A stretch of DNA of 64,000 nucleotides from Acorus gramineus (lineage: Eukaryota > Streptophyta > Magnoliopsida > Acorales > Acoraceae), in NCBI GenBank assembly GCA_030737835.1, contig CM060855.1:3590478-3654477 (forward strand), given 5' to 3'. Below the pieces are notes generated by a model that had not been told where the DNA came from, ran no database searches, and worked only from the letters and a program-made list of their open reading frames with translations. A program made the position numbers and the translations under genes. Shown in pieces: positions 49,748 through 61,865 of the stretch (within the stretch, counting starts at the first letter, position 1; every line of letters starts with the position of its first letter).

Positions 49748-49880
49748 GATGACGTGGCATAATGACACCGCCACAAAACTGTTCAACTCTTCATCTTTCC
49801 TCAGCCGTCCGATCAATCCCCACGTGACTCGTGTCACGCGTGACGTCATCCTCCCATGTGCGACCAATTCCCAACCAATC
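49748..49880. promoter_or_regulatory. Cluster of ACGT-core elements and CCAAT boxes
   Basis: Within about 130 bp are TGACGTGGC (49750-49758, ABRE/C-box type), CACGTG (49821-49826, G box), TCACGCGTGACGTCA ending in the palindrome TGACGTCA (49841-49848) and two CCAAT boxes (near 49865 and 49875). Such a cluster would bind bZIP or bHLH factors. It lies about 2.2 kb before the Dof ATG, with no other gene between. It may be a distal element or a remnant promoter of a lost gene. Function is inferred. Confidence 0.4.
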
Positions 49881-50456
49881 ACAAATACACTCGATGTTGA
49901 ATTTACATCTTTACGACTTCACCCCTATTGATTCAATCACCACCGTCCATCTGAACCAGTTAAACCTTCACCGGTCTACATTTTAATTTAGCCTGTAACG
50001 TTTCTTAAAATCCCTTGAAAATAATTAGTAAATTCAAATAATTTATTGAAAAAATTTATGTTTACAGATGATGAATATTTTGTGAATATTATGTTTGGTT
50101 AACCTTGGTAGAAAATATAGCATACCAAAAAGATTTACAATATGTTAAAAATGTGAAAAATCTTCTATAAATGATGATTTTATTAATCTGAATAGAATTT
50201 TATAATATATCCAGAAAGGGTAAAATTGTCATTTTCATAGGATTTTTCACATTTTTAATTAATTGTAGTTGTTTTTTTAGTATATTGTGTTTTGAGTAAG
50301 GGTTAACTAAACAAAATATGTGTAAAATATTCATCATTTATTAACAATTTTTTTTATTCAGGAGGTTATATGGATTTTAAGACAAGTCATGGGGTTACAT
50401 GGATTTCTGTCAGATTGCAGGGGGTTGTATGAATTTTTTCCTTTAATTTAAATTTA
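49881..50456. other. AT-rich intergenic
   Basis: 'taaatgatgaatattttaca'-like sequence occurs in inverted form at 50065 and 50325 ('acagatgatgaatattttgt' facing 'caaaatatgtgtaaaatatt'), perhaps a degraded foldback element. No gene. Confidence 0.35.
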
Positions 50457-50733
50457 GTATTTTTATTTTTAAGTCCCCATAAACTACGTGATTTAGTGAT
50501 CGATCCCTCACTTCTTTATATTTCAGTTTAAGTCCTCAGATTTATAGGATATGTTCCTTTTAGTCCTCCCAAGGACTAAAAATAAAACCAAATAATTTAG
50601 TGATAGGTCCCTCCCAGGGACTAATAAGAAACATACCCTTTAAATCTAGGGACTAAAACTGAAATATGAAAAAGTAAGAGATCAATCATTAAATCATATA
50701 ATTTACAGGGATTAAAAAATAAAAAACCCTTTC
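50457..50733. mobile_element. Foldback MITE F2, copy 1
   Basis: The left arm tatttttatttttaagtccc is mirrored by gggattaaaaaataaaaaac. Inner blocks 'tgatcgatccctcacttctt' and 'aaaagtaagagatcaatca' pair. It is shorter than F1 but carries the same style of phrases ('ggactaaaa', 'tagtgat.gatcc'). About 275 bp. Confidence 0.65.
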
Positions 50734-51900
50734 ATGTATTATTCTCAGGGATGTTCTAAAAATCGATAAAATCTAACGGTCTTTGAAATCGATTGATTAA
50801 CGCAAACAGTTTGATTGAATTTCTGTTAAATATTAAAGCTAATAAAAATTTAATTTAGATTTTATATAATAAAATTAAGCTGTGTTGTTAAGTAATTTTC
50901 TTTTTTTGTGAACTGAGCTGTGATGTGAAGTTATACTTGAAGAGTAGTATGATTTAAAAAACTTAAGATTTCCTAAAAGACTTCATATATTTGTAAATTT
51001 ATTTATTTAGTTGTAATGGTTAATGTATTTATTATATTATAATGATATTAAAGTTTAAGCCAGATTAACCCAATGCCTGAAATTGTGATTTTTTAAACTC
51101 AACTCCTATAAAACTGTGCTCTTTTTATTTTATTTTATTTGCATGAATGATTCTATTTCTCAAACAATGAAGAAACTCGAGCTGCAATTTGATCGGATTG
51201 GTTCGGTTTGAACCAAATTGAATTAAATTATAGTCACATCTAATTCGAAATTTGAATTGAACGAAAATCCAAAAATTGAATTGAACATGTATAGTAAGGT
51301 TAACCCAAACTAAATCGAACTGAACCGAACCGAACAGAATAGAATTTTTAAAAGATAAACTTATAAATGTACCCAATTATTATTTATTTACTTCTTACCA
51401 GTTTTGGTTGGTTAGTGTTTTTAGGGGGTTGATTTACAATTTTACATCAAAATTTGAAAAGTAGGCTATGATTGATGGTATAAATTAGGAGAGTCATTTT
51501 TTTGTAAATATTAACGGTATAACAACACAATTTTAAATATTAAAAAAAAATGATCTAAATGAATATTGATTATGAATAATCATAAGTTTAAATTTAATTC
51601 GGTTTAGTTTAGTTAATTCAAGTTTTTTTTTTTTTTTTTGCAGTGAAACCAAACCTAAACCAAAATAGATTTGTTTATTAAATTTTCAATACATAACTAA
51701 ATCAATCCCAAAAAGAAAAAAAAAAATTGACCCAAACTCAGAAAAAATCGATTCGAATATATTCAGGTTTGGTTTAACTGATCAAAGTTTACCTGTACAA
51801 GCAATCCCTCCCCACTACGGATAGGGGTAGTTAAGTCAATTCCCCCACCAAAATTTAAATTAGTCTTCCTCAACCCCCTCAACCAATCAAAACCACCCAC
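50734..51900. other. Intergenic with a GGTTCGGTTTGAACC-type repeat
   Basis: 51180-51350 and 51595-51670 carry 'aaccgaaccgaac' and 'ttcggtttag'-like phrases in opposite orientation, as in degraded hAT-type elements with such arms. Ends cannot be set. A T run of 18 is at about 51624-51641. Confidence 0.35.
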
Positions 51901-51927
51901 GTAAACCCCAGCCCCACCAAACACCCA

Positions 51928-51995
51928 TATAAACAATCCCATACAATACAAAACCCCAACATTTTCTTCTTCCTCTTCTCTCTCTCTCTCCCCCT
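51928..51995 (+). promoter_or_regulatory. Core promoter of the Dof gene: TATA box and pyrimidine patch
   Basis: TATAAA at 51928-51933 lies about 95 bp before the ATG. A strong CT-rich patch (51965-51995, ttcttcctcttctctctctc) follows around the expected start site. This Y-patch arrangement is typical of plant core promoters. Confidence 0.6.
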
Positions 51996-52024
51996 CTAGT
52001 GCTTCACTTCCCAACAAAAAAAAA

Positions 52025-52645
52025 ATGTACCCACCCCATTCACTGATCGGCGGCGGAGGGCGGTGGCCGCCGACCCCAAACATGGTGGCATCAGCCGACC
52101 CATCGGCGGTGCCAAGCTGTCCCCGGTGCGACTCGTCCAACACAAAGTTCTGTTACTACAACAACTACAGCCTCACCCAGCCCCGCTACTTCTGCAAGTC
52201 TTGTCGCCGCTATTGGACCAAAGGCGGCTCCCTCCGCAACGTCCCTGTCGGAGGGGGCTGCCGCAAGAGCCGCCGCTCCAAGTCGGCCAGGCTCTCCTCC
52301 TCCCCTTCCACCACCGCCGCCGGCGCCGGGGGCGGCGCAGCCGCCGGAGGCAGTTCGTCGGGGGCGGGGGACATCGATTTGGGGGCGCTTTACGCGAAGT
52401 TCTTGAACGACCGGCCTGATGACAAGCCCATCAAATACGATCAGAATTATGTGCCCGACGTGCAATTTAGCGACGGTTTTGTGTCATCGTCGGAGGAGGA
52501 GTTGAATGGTTTCTTGGTTTCTAATCCGTCGCCGTTTTGGGCGATGGTGCCTACAGCGACGGATTATAATGAGTGGCAGTTTGATCCGTCAGAGTTGGGG
52601 GGTTGGGGCGGGTTTGATCCGCTTTCGATGCCATTGAACATGTGA
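52025..52645 (+). CDS. Dof zinc-finger transcription factor (DOF3.5/DOF1.2-like)
   Basis: Single-exon gene, 206 residues. The Dof finger spans about 30-82: [20 protein letters not shown] through [20 protein letters not shown] and GGGCRK, with zinc-binding Cys32, Cys35, Cys57 and Cys60 in CX2CX21CX2C spacing. Dof factors bind AAAG sites. After the finger comes a basic RKSRRSKS segment, a Gly/Ala/Ser-rich linker (89-115), then [18 protein letters not shown] (116-133), which resembles the SIDLALVYANFLNPKPD block of Arabidopsis DOF3.5. The C-terminus is acidic and Trp-rich ([18 protein letters not shown]), a likely activation region. The ATG follows the TATA box and CT patch at normal distance. 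The coding part is GC-rich relative to its flanks. Confidence 0.93.
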   Translation: MYPPHSLIGGGGRWPPTPNMVASADPSAVPSCPRCDSSNTKFCYYNNYSLTQPRYFCKSCRRYWTKGGSLRNVPVGGGCRKSRRSKSARLSSSPSTTAAGAGGGAAAGGSSSGAGDIDLGALYAKFLNDRPDDKPIKYDQNYVPDVQFSDGFVSSSEEELNGFLVSNPSPFWAMVPTATDYNEWQFDPSELGGWGGFDPLSMPLNM

Positions 52646-54000
52646 TTTTTTTTTTTAGGTTTATTTTGATACATATATAATTAAGTTTATAGTGTGTTTT
52701 GTTGCTTCAATTAAGAGCACTGATTGGTAATTTTGGGGGTTGAATATGAAATAAATAATTGATTACAAGAAAGTCAATATATATGTGATATGTGATGGTT
52801 AGTGTTGGTGGTGTTTTGGAATGGAATTGATGGAACAATGAATGTGAAATATTGGTTGGATTCAATGCTAATTTGTCTTTCACTTTGAAAGAAATAAAAA
52901 TGTCTGTTTCAGTTGAAACTGATGGGAAACAAACTGGTCCACATGGACCACGCCTCTTAATTGCTTTTGTGCTGACAGAGGTTGAGTTGATGAGGGGGGT
53001 GAGTCCCTGACCCCATGTGGAGTGTGACATAATGCTAGAACAAGAAAGAATACATGATAATAGGTTAAAAAAAATGTTTATTTTGTTAAAGTAAATCTTG
53101 ATAATTATGTTAGGATAAGTTAGGATTAACACATATTCACATGAAATATATATTTATTGTGAAATGTGAAGTTTATATCTATATAAATCAATTCATACAT
53201 TTTTTTTGAAAAAATTAATTAATTTTTTATACACTACACTAATGGAACATAGAATGCATTAGGACAATGTACATTTCTCTGATGGTAGTGTATGGGTGGT
53301 TGGGGGAGTGTCTTTAAACAAGAGACGAAATTGCAAAATATATTAAATGTATCAACAACCTTTTATCATACATATGCTTACTCAAGGTCAAGGTATGTTA
53401 TATATTTTTATTTGATTTATTTTTCTATTTAAAATTTTATTTTTGGGTAGGAGATGTGCTACAAGCCATGCTATAACAAACATGTTGAAATTTCATTTAT
53501 AGTATGGGATCTGACACATTCTGTAATCAATTATACACTCCACACTTTCTCCTAACTTAGTAGATATTATATTAGATAGCCTTTACAAGATTAGAAAAAT
53601 ATAAATAGGTATTCAGTCGAGTATAAAATTTGATTTATTTCTAAATATATATATATACACTTCATTTTGAAACCCACACGAGATTGATTTGTTGAGTAGA
53701 GTCATGAGTTTGTTCTTCATGTGACTCAAGTTTGAGTCCCGTCAATGCATTTGGTTGGTTGATGATTAATGTTCTGCATTAAAGATTTTAATTTTCTCAA
53801 TAATTATTAGAGACGTTCCTCGTCACCAAAACATACAAACATGTTCGATTTTGAAAAATAACACCTCCTTTCGAACTTGGATTCGAGGCCATGTTGACAA
53901 CATGATTCATATACAATTCACACAGTTCTCTGGACCGGTTTTTGCAAACTTCTAATCCACAGTCTGTTCATGATCTTTGTTAGCCCAAACATTCATAGTA
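52646..54000. other. 3' flank of the Dof gene and AT-rich intergenic
   Basis: Probably contains the Dof 3' UTR in its first few hundred bases. The long minus-strand frame at 52707-53132 has no domain and is judged spurious. A tRNA-like phrase at 53725-53745 (gactcaagtttgagtccc) was noted, without a cloverleaf. Confidence 0.35.
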
Positions 54001-54205
54001 CTAAGAGCTCGTTTGGATCTTCGGTTGAACAGATTTGACAATGGAAAATTTTAGAAAACATCACCGCAAATTCAAATGATTTTAATCTTCCACGTTCCCT
54101 CATCCCCTCCACCGAATAACATTGTATACCACATCAAAATTTTTTGGCGTCTTTAAATGCTTACAAAATAATATTTTTCCATCGCAGATCCAAACAAACT
54201 CTTAG
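54001..54205. mobile_element. Small MITE, CTAAGAG ends
   Basis: The left end CTAAGAGCTCGTTTGGATCT and the right end on the reverse strand CTAAGAGTTTGTTTGGATCT match at 17 of 20 positions, and the arms pair a little further (TCGG/GCGA). Length 205 bp. No target duplication longer than a base or two is obvious. The GTTTGGATC core links it to the other GTTTGG-ended MITEs here. Confidence 0.6.
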
Positions 54206-54837
54206 TTCGCAATCTACCTAGCCACTGGGAACTCAAATTTCTAAACCATAAGAGTCACTTGTATAAAAATAATTGAAAACCTTAATTAATGGTGGAACCC
54301 CCTCAATCATAGGGTACAACTTTCAACCCATCAAACCCACCCTCCAATTAAGTTGCCTAAACGTCCAATACATAATTTTAATGTCACAATTTTGCATGCA
54401 CACGTAACACCTAACCCATGCAAAGCTATAGGGACCTCCAATATATGCCATTTATGAGGAAATGCGTGTCCATAGACTCCATTCAAAACTCCATTTATGC
54501 ATGTTTTTTTTGCTTATATTAGTTGCAAATATATGCACCCAATACACTCCATTCATTTCACCCCAAACAATAATTAATAAATAATTTGGTTGATGAGACA
54601 GCGACACGTAACGCAAATGTACCTCTGGCATTGATTTCCTCGGGATTCGTGCACAGGTCATTCTGCTTGGTGGGTGATCCAATGAATATCCTATCTTTTA
54701 ATTAAAAGAGCCCATGATCCAAGGAATGTAATGAATTTAATGAAAAATAATACAAACGGTTGATATACCCGGTTTGTTTTATAACTCTTTCTGTAGTTTT
54801 AAAATTGGTCTCTCAAACAATACCTATACACTAAGCC
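54206..54837. other. Intergenic
   Basis: Moderately AT-rich, no gene or element recognised. Confidence 0.3.
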
Positions 54838-55305
54838 CCCCGTTTGGATAAATAATTAATTTATTTTTTAGTTTATGACTATTCTAGTATGAAAAAGGAA
54901 TAAGTGTTTTTTTTTGTGTATGTAATTATTCTTGTTAAGAAATGAAGTAATAAAATTTTTGTTGTTTGATTAATCATGGATAAATTGTGGATAAAATGTG
55001 AATAATGTGTGGATAAAGATATATAAAAGATGAAAAAATGATTTGATATATTGGCCCCTTGATTTATAAGATCTAGAGATGGTGATAGTTGGTTTGACAG
55101 TTGAACCCTTATATATTTAAATGGGTTGAATAACTTAAAATAACTTAATTCTAGATGGCAACCAGAATAATTATACCAATTTATACTAGTTAATTTTAAC
55201 AGATTCTCATTTATTTCAGCCTTCCAAACACTATTTTATCACTATTTCACCTTATCCCCATCCCCCCCCCCCCCCCCAACCCAATTCCCCAACCAAGGGC
55301 TAACC
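54838..55305 (+). repeat. R1 dispersed repeat, copy 5
   Basis: Begins ccccgtttggataaataatt and carries 'aaaatgtgaataatgtgtgg', 'aaaagatgaaaaaatgattt', 'taccaatttatactagttaa' and the end region 'accaagggctaa', with a 16-C tract (55262-55277) inserted near the right end. Confidence 0.6.
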
Positions 55306-55344
55306 CCCCTTATGAGGTGTGACATTGGGTTATTCGCTCCTAAT

Positions 55345-55745
55345 AACTATACTGAGATAGATAACAATTCAGACTAAATAAACAACTTTTTATTTGCTTG
55401 CATTTTCTGCTATTCTCATTGGAAAATATAAAAATGATTTTTTTGTTGTTTGAGTCACCTTGGATAAAGTGATAACAAATGGTTGATAAGGGATGAATAA
55501 GAGTTTATGACTTTTTAAATGATAACTGTACCTCTGGGAATAATGTGAGAGATGTATAATTGATTTGATAGATGTAACAATTTTTAGAATCTGTGTGAGA
55601 TTGTTAGGTAAGATAAATTTTTTAAAATGACATAAAATAATATTTTTATCCATTGGCATAGGTAAACCCTCATAAGCAATTCCACATTTTCCTTAGAATA
55701 GTTATCAGACATTATTTAAATTTATCCAGACATAACTATCAGAGT
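55345..55745 (+). repeat. R1 dispersed repeat, copy 6 (diverged)
   Basis: A weaker match directly downstream of copy 5: 'tgctattctcattggaaaat', 'ttttttgttgtttgagtc', 'taagggatgaataagagttt' and a right end 'tttatccagacataact'. Two R1 copies lie in the same orientation within 1 kb. Confidence 0.45.
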
Positions 55746-58242
55746 TTATTCTATCAAAACAAATAGCTTTTTAAAGCTATTTTCATGTATTCTTCCTTAT
55801 TCTTGCCTTATGTTCCACACCATATGAGAGTAAGTGTATATTGTACTGATTGTGAGCATTTAAATTTTTTTATTTTTCAAAGGAAAAGCTAATTTATACA
55901 AATATATATATTTCGCTTTTTATAATAATACATATTTCAACAAGTGAATGTATATATTTAAAAAAATATATTGAGGACTGCTGATGGAGAATTGGAGTAA
56001 TATATATTGCCTTGACACAAATCATTAGAAAAAAACAATATATCATAATTAAAAAAATATTATCCAGGATCTACCTAAATAAATTAAGCAGAGAATTAAG
56101 ACATACCGCCCGAGTCCATGCTTCCAGTCAAAGCACACATATTTTAAATTTTTTTTGAATACCATGCATGTTGAGTTCACCAATGGTGTGATCAAATAAA
56201 CAAAATAAATAAATAATCTTCTTGTGTTTTGCGCCTAATTTTGTCAACTTGCACGTGCACGCATGCATGGTTCACGTGTGGGTCAGCTTCATATAATAGT
56301 GGGCAATATATATATGTATACTTGGATACACTTAATCTTGTGGAGTTACCTTATCAAACACTGTACATGCATGAAATAAGCTATCGTAATACAGCTACAT
56401 AATACATAATACAGATTTTGCAAAACTTATATTTTTGTAAGAATTTGAGTTTTAAAACTGATTCTATACCCCCTCAGCTATTGAAAATCACAGCTTTTGA
56501 ACACTATTTATTTGAAATATTTGCCTAAAATATATCTGCAGGAAGCTGCTACAGTAAAACTGTTTGTTTGTATAATTGCAGAAGCAGTTTCTTGCAAACG
56601 CAAAAACTACTCAATCGTGTAGTCAAACACTTTTTATGTATATTATGTCAAACAAAAAAACTGAATGTTTTAAATTCATTCAACTATTTATGTTGTTTTT
56701 CTAATTATGAAAATATGTATTTTATTAAAAAAAATATATGCTTCTTTCTTTATTTTGAGATTAAGCCTTTTTCATCTATGATTCACCTTCTTGTATATTT
56801 ATGTAAAAAATGGAGAGTTTACAAGAATTGGATAACACATCAACATAATTACGTATTATTTTTTAATCAAAGTATTAGGAAGCCTTGAGTCCAGATCAAA
56901 TTAAATATTAGGACCTGTTTGAAAATATGGTAGGTTGAAGTTGTTCATATGAAATCATCATGGGTAACGCATGCAAATGACAGATGAAGATATTCATTCT
57001 CATATTAGTTAAGAGTGAAATAACCATGTTAATTATTACTACAAATAGTAAATTCACTTATTTAATATCTTAATAATAGAATTTGACAAAAATAAGCTTT
57101 GTGAGTTGTATAACCACTTATCCAAAATATCCAACAAAATGTTCCATCATGTCAAATTTCGTGGAATTCTAAAATCATCACTATTATATTTGTAAGATGA
57201 TATTTTTATAGGTTTCTTCATGCACCTCTTCTAGCTGGTGGTTCCATCACCCATTACATCCATCCTACATCAATGGGGAAGTTTATTAGCAACCTCTATG
57301 TTTTGTTTTTTAATTGCTTATCTGACATTTTTTTATTTATTTATATCGGAGGGATTCTTTGACTGACTTTACGATCACGTTGGGAAGGCATAGTGATCGA
57401 GGATGTAAACTCTAATGCACTGGATCCCACAAAAACTCTAAAATCCACGACTATGTGGTCATGTGTTCGATTTCAAGATAGCTTAATTAGCTAACAAAAA
57501 GAAAGAAAGAAGCATAAGCATATAGTGATTCGCAAATGAAGTATTATTTTTTTCTTTTAAAAAAATAAATCCAAAGCAATATGATATTATATATTGTTCA
57601 GTCCTATTAATGATGATATGCACTACAATATTCAATATATGATCACTCGTAATGTTTAGCTATATGATCGACGGTTTCTTAAATTTTGATTTTAAAATTC
57701 AGATTGATTTCTAAATTCAGTCATATTAATAGATAAACATGTAAATTGTTTTTTTAATAAAATATATGATTTTTTTATGATGTATTAATAGAAAAATTCT
57801 AAGAACATGGTACAAAAAAGATTTCTAATAATACAAAAAATTAAAAGAAAAGAAAAGAAAGTAATGAAGGTTAATCATTAATGCCTCCAAACAAAACGAA
57901 ATCTATGCATCACAAGCAAAGTTTTTGAGGAAAGTATATTATATTATAGTTTTGATGACATCATCCAGCGAAGTTCTTTTATTTTGATAACATATTTTGA
58001 TAAAATGTTAGTTATCTATGTATCTTCTAGGGATTAAGGAAAATGTTATAAATAATAGACTATAATAGAGATAGAGAGAGAGAATCGAGTATATTCTAGC
58101 ATAATCTATTATTTGTTAGATTAGAGAACACAAAAACTAGGACTATTAATAACTGTAAGAAGAAGCTCCCCTTTTCACATAAGGCCCATTTTAGGCTTTT
58201 GATGACCTGGGCCAGGCTCACTCGGAGCCCAAAAGACCAACA
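55746..58242. other. Long AT-rich intergenic stretch
   Basis: No gene is recognised. 56430-56650 contains GTTTG/CTGCTACAG-type phrases ('gctgctacagtaaaactgtt') also seen in the MITE at 59390, so probably a decayed relative. 57350-57490 has a tRNA-like 'gtgttcgatttcaag' without a cloverleaf. Confidence 0.35.
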
Positions 58243-58507
58243 GTCTCGGTTGTAGCTCCAATTGCAGTCCATTCCGTTTTTCTTTTTTTTTTAAAAAAAA
58301 ATCATACACTCACTTTTTGAAGTGTATACTATTATATGAAATCAAGTATATACTGAAATATATTAGTGTATTTTTTTTCATAATGAAAAAATAAAAAAAC
58401 AAATTGGGTCATATACTATGATATGACACATACATTATGATAGTGCAGCATATACTATATTATCATAGCGCATAGGGCTGCAAAAAAGATTGCGTGTATC
58501 AACGCTC
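58243..58507 (+). repeat. R3 dispersed repeat, copy 3
   Basis: Begins 'gtctcggttgtagctccaat', contains 'tatatgaaatcaagtatata' and 'tatactatattatcatagcg', and ends 'aagattgcgtgtatcaacgc'. The order matches copies 1 and 2. Confidence 0.6.
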
Positions 58508-59132
58508 AACCTTTAAAATGCCAGCTATCTATTCAAATGGACCAATTATTGAAAAATTATACTTTCAGGCCCCATTTGATGTCTGCACACGTTCTAAATT
58601 TTTTTTTCTCTGAAGTTTATATTTACCTAACAAAAAATATATATATTTTTAAAAATAATGTACATATTCATATGAATTGAATGCATATTTATTTACCTTT
58701 TCTGTAATGAAATATATACTGTGTTATTATTTATGTTATGACTGTAAATAGGATTGTAAAAGAGACCGAGTGCATCCGCACCTCATTATTTAGTGGTTCA
58801 AAATGAATATGGATCATTGTTATCCCATTTGTATCCAACACGGAGCAATGTTACACGCAATACTAATAGTGTTGTTATACTCAACCCATTTTACAGTTGC
58901 ATGTACCTGTTAAATTTTTTTATACTTATTTTGTAAATAAATCATACAATTTATTACCATACATATTTTATTTTTTTTATAAAAGTAATAATAATCTTAT
59001 TAGATGAAATGTCACATGCCATCTAACATGCTAACTAGGTATATGCTTTGTACTTGGGCCGAGCTCCAAGGGAAAAGGCAAGGCCCATCCCATTGGGGCC
59101 TCAGTTTACTTAGTGGAAAATGATATATTCAA
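58508..59132. other. Intergenic with R2/R3 remnants
   Basis: 58590-58800 ('gactgtaaataggattgtaa', 'gagtgcatccgcacctc') is a further degraded R3-like piece. No gene. Confidence 0.35.
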
Positions 59133-59360
59133 CCTCTTGTGCTGCCCCAACCACAGTCCATGTTATTTTTTTTTAAATCATACACTCTCCTAATGAAGTA
59201 TATGCTATTATATGAAGTGGCATATATACTAAAATATTATAGGATATTTTTTTTCTTTAAAGAAATGAAAAAAAAATTACCATACAATATATACTGCTCA
59301 CTATCATAGTGTATAGGGCTTTCACCCTGGCTGCAAAATGAAATAAGTGTATCAGCGCTC
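59133..59360 (+). repeat. R3 dispersed repeat, copy 4
   Basis: Begins 'cctcttgtgctgccccaacc', carries 'tatatgaagtggcatatata' and 'atagtgtatagggctttcac', and ends 'ataagtgtatcagcgctc'. It is followed after about 30 bp by the MITE at 59390. Confidence 0.6.
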
Positions 59361-59389
59361 TTCCTTAGTCATTGTGTCACACTCGATTA

Positions 59390-59697
59390 GGCAGCGTTTG
59401 GTTATACGATTGGATAGCTTTTGCATTTATAGAAAACTGCTTCTGTAATCATGCAACTAAACAGTTTTACTGTAGCAGCTTTCTACAAACAAATTTTGTA
59501 CAAATAGTGCCTAAAAGTTGCGGTTTTCAAAAGTTGGGGGAGGGGGGGGGGGGAGGGTTGAGCTTTCTGCATAATCATTTTTAAAATCCAGATTTCTGCA
59601 GAATCATTTGAGGCCGAATGTCTATCATTTTTTTTTTTTTTTTTTTAAAAAAGATTTCTACATAATCAGTTTTGCAATCGCGCAACCAAACACCCCC
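59390..59697. mobile_element. PIF/Harbinger-like MITE
   Basis: The left end GGCAGCGTTTGGTT is matched by the reverse-strand right end GGGGGTGTTTGGTTGCGC. The flanking triplets are TTA (59387-59389) and TGA (59698-59700), so the TTA duplication has one mismatch. Inner parts pair ('atacgattgg' facing 'caatcgcgc', 'ctgcttctg' facing 'cagaatcat'). It contains a G-rich run (59536-59556) and a T run (59631-59646). Confidence 0.55.
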
Positions 59698-59700
59698 TGA

Positions 59701-61219
59701 TGCTTTTGAGTCTTCAAACCCAATTTCAACATGAGAAGAAAGAAGCCCATAATTTTACTCAACCTAAAATGGAAGGAAAATGTTAAATATATATATTTAT
59801 ATGATTATAAATTCCATATCAACCATACATTCATTATGCATATGTTTTTTTTTATTATAAAAATATATATTTATATGCTAAAAGTGTGATTAAAAATAAG
59901 ATTATGTTATATTTATTTTTTTCATTTTGTTAATGTCAACTTTGAGCTTTACATGGCCAGCAGCCTTAAATTAGTCAGTTGAAACTTGAAAGGTTATATA
60001 TATTTATATATATTTATATTGGTGTATGTACATTGGGTAAAAGTAGAATTAAAAATATAATTAGATATATTTTTATTCTTTCTGTTATTCTATATTATAT
60101 AATCATAGTGTTGTGAAATGTCTTGCATTCTAGAATGAAAGGATTGTTCGTGAACGCCTAGCTAGGGTCAGACCAAATTTTTATAGGAGCATTTTTATAA
60201 TTTTGATTCATTATACCCCATTTATTTAGTCACTTTCTTCTTATGATTAAATTGAGAGATTTTATTTTTGTGAGAGACAACCGTTTTAGGGCTGGTTTCT
60301 TCTCTAAGAGAAAGGGACGGTGTTGAGGAGAGAGATGTTAAGAGTTTTGCACACGGATTATTTGATATAGTGAGTCATTTTCTATTCTCATATGTGGACG
60401 TACGCATATTTTGTCAAACCATAAAAATTCGTGTGTTATTTTGTATGATGTTTTATTCTATTGATCGTTCTACATGTATTAAGATTTAATCCTACATACA
60501 TTATATTGTTGCATGCATCAACATATATAATAATGGAGGTGGGTTTGCCTGAGTTGCAAGATTTGAGTCACGTTCGAGAATTATATGTGCTTATCCCCCC
60601 CTCTTTTAATCCAAAGTGTTGAATCAAAAGTCCTGCCAATCATATATTTAGGTTTACGTACATTCAATAACATATATTAAAAGTTTATTTCAGAGAAAGT
60701 CAAAAGTCTAAAAAAAGCCACTAATTGGATCACCCCTCCCTCCCTCACTATCAAATACCACATACAATATTATTAAGGTTGGTGATTAGTCAAAATAAGG
60801 GGGTGATAGACAAATTAAATGGTAGGCACATCTGCAATGTTTGATAGATATAGGTGGGAGAGAGTGAGTACAAATTTATAATCCAAGTTCATTTTTTTTG
60901 TGGGGTTAGGTAATTAGGTCCTGTAAGTCTGTTAAACTGAAATAAATTATACGTAAGTAAACATAGTATTATTAAAAAAAATTAAGTGACTTGGACTTGG
61001 TAACTAAAGTTGAATCATGTGCCTCTCAAAGGAGTGCATATATGCAAAGGAAAAACTAGATATTTGATTTATTTCAACAAACAATTGTAGTCTCTTTTAC
61101 ACTTTTATTTCACCTTATACAAGTTAAATTGCATATAATAACTTAGAAAAAAAAATGCAATTTTTTTTATAAAAATATGTACTTTATAAAAAAATATATT
61201 TTTGAAAGAAATAAAAAAT
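59701..61219. other. AT-rich intergenic
   Basis: No gene is recognised. Contains 'tatatatttatatatatttata' low-complexity sequence near 59999-60020. Confidence 0.35.
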
Positions 61220-61500
61220 TTAAGGGTTTTTTATTTTTAAGTCTCTACAAACCATCATATCTAGTGATTGATCCCTTTCTTCTTCGTATTTGGATTTTAG
61301 TCCCCAGATTTAAAAGATAATTCATGGATAGGTCCCTCTCAGGGACTAAAAAGAAAATTAAATAATTTATGGATAGGTCCCTCTCAGGGATTAAAAAGGA
61401 ACTATCATTTAAATATGGATACTAAAACCCAAATACAAAGAAGTGAGGGATCGATCACTAAATATGATGGTTTGTGGGGACTTAAAAATAAAAAACCCTT
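61220..61500. mobile_element. Foldback MITE F2, copy 2
   Basis: The left arm aagggttttttatttttaag and the right arm, on the reverse strand, aagggttttttatttttaag are identical over the first 20 bases. Pairing continues through 'acaaaccatcatat.tagtga' and 'tcttcttcgtatttggattt'. The centre holds a direct duplication of 'ataggtccctctcaggga' (61328 and 61373). No clear target duplication. A partial third arm copy follows at 61500-61550. Confidence 0.8.
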
Positions 61501-61730
61501 CCACAAACTATCATATTTAGTGATTGATCATTTTCTTCTTCATATTTATTAACTTGTGTGTGCGGTACAAATAGGAATTCAAATAATGCTGAATAGATCA
61601 TGTTGCAGCTCAACATTAACCCGAACCAAAAACCCTTTGAATGAGGAGAAACCAAACCCAAGTCATCTGGTTTGACTTGGTTTGGGTTGAGTTCCTCTTC
61701 GATTCATCTTAATTAGTTTGATTTCAAGTT

Positions 61731-61830
61731 GAATTCATACATGGTTTTAACTTTTAAAATGGTGTTATTCTAAATAAATTGAATTCATGCATGATTTTAA
61801 CTTTTAAAATGGTGTTATTCTAAATAAATT
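61731..61830. repeat. 50-bp tandem duplication
   Basis: Two units (61731-61780 and 61781-61830) differ at only two positions early in the unit (catacatgg against catgcatga). The near identity points to a recent event. Confidence 0.93.
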
Positions 61831-61865
61831 GAACTCCACTGCGTCACATAACAAATATAGATTAA

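Noticed and set aside
52063..52465. Overlapping plus- and minus-strand frames across the Dof gene
   Set aside because: GC-rich out-of-frame shadows of the Dof coding sequence.
52707..53132. 141-codon minus-strand frame downstream of the Dof gene
   Set aside because: Low-complexity, no recognisable family, lies in the likely Dof 3' flank.
55262..55277. Poly-C tracts here and at 37284-37302 as possible structural signals
   Set aside because: Homopolymers of this kind are common sequencing or slippage products, and nothing around them suggests a function.
57350..57490. tRNA-like B-box phrase (gtgttcgatttcaag)
   Set aside because: No acceptor, D or anticodon stems could be paired, and no SINE borders or tail were found.
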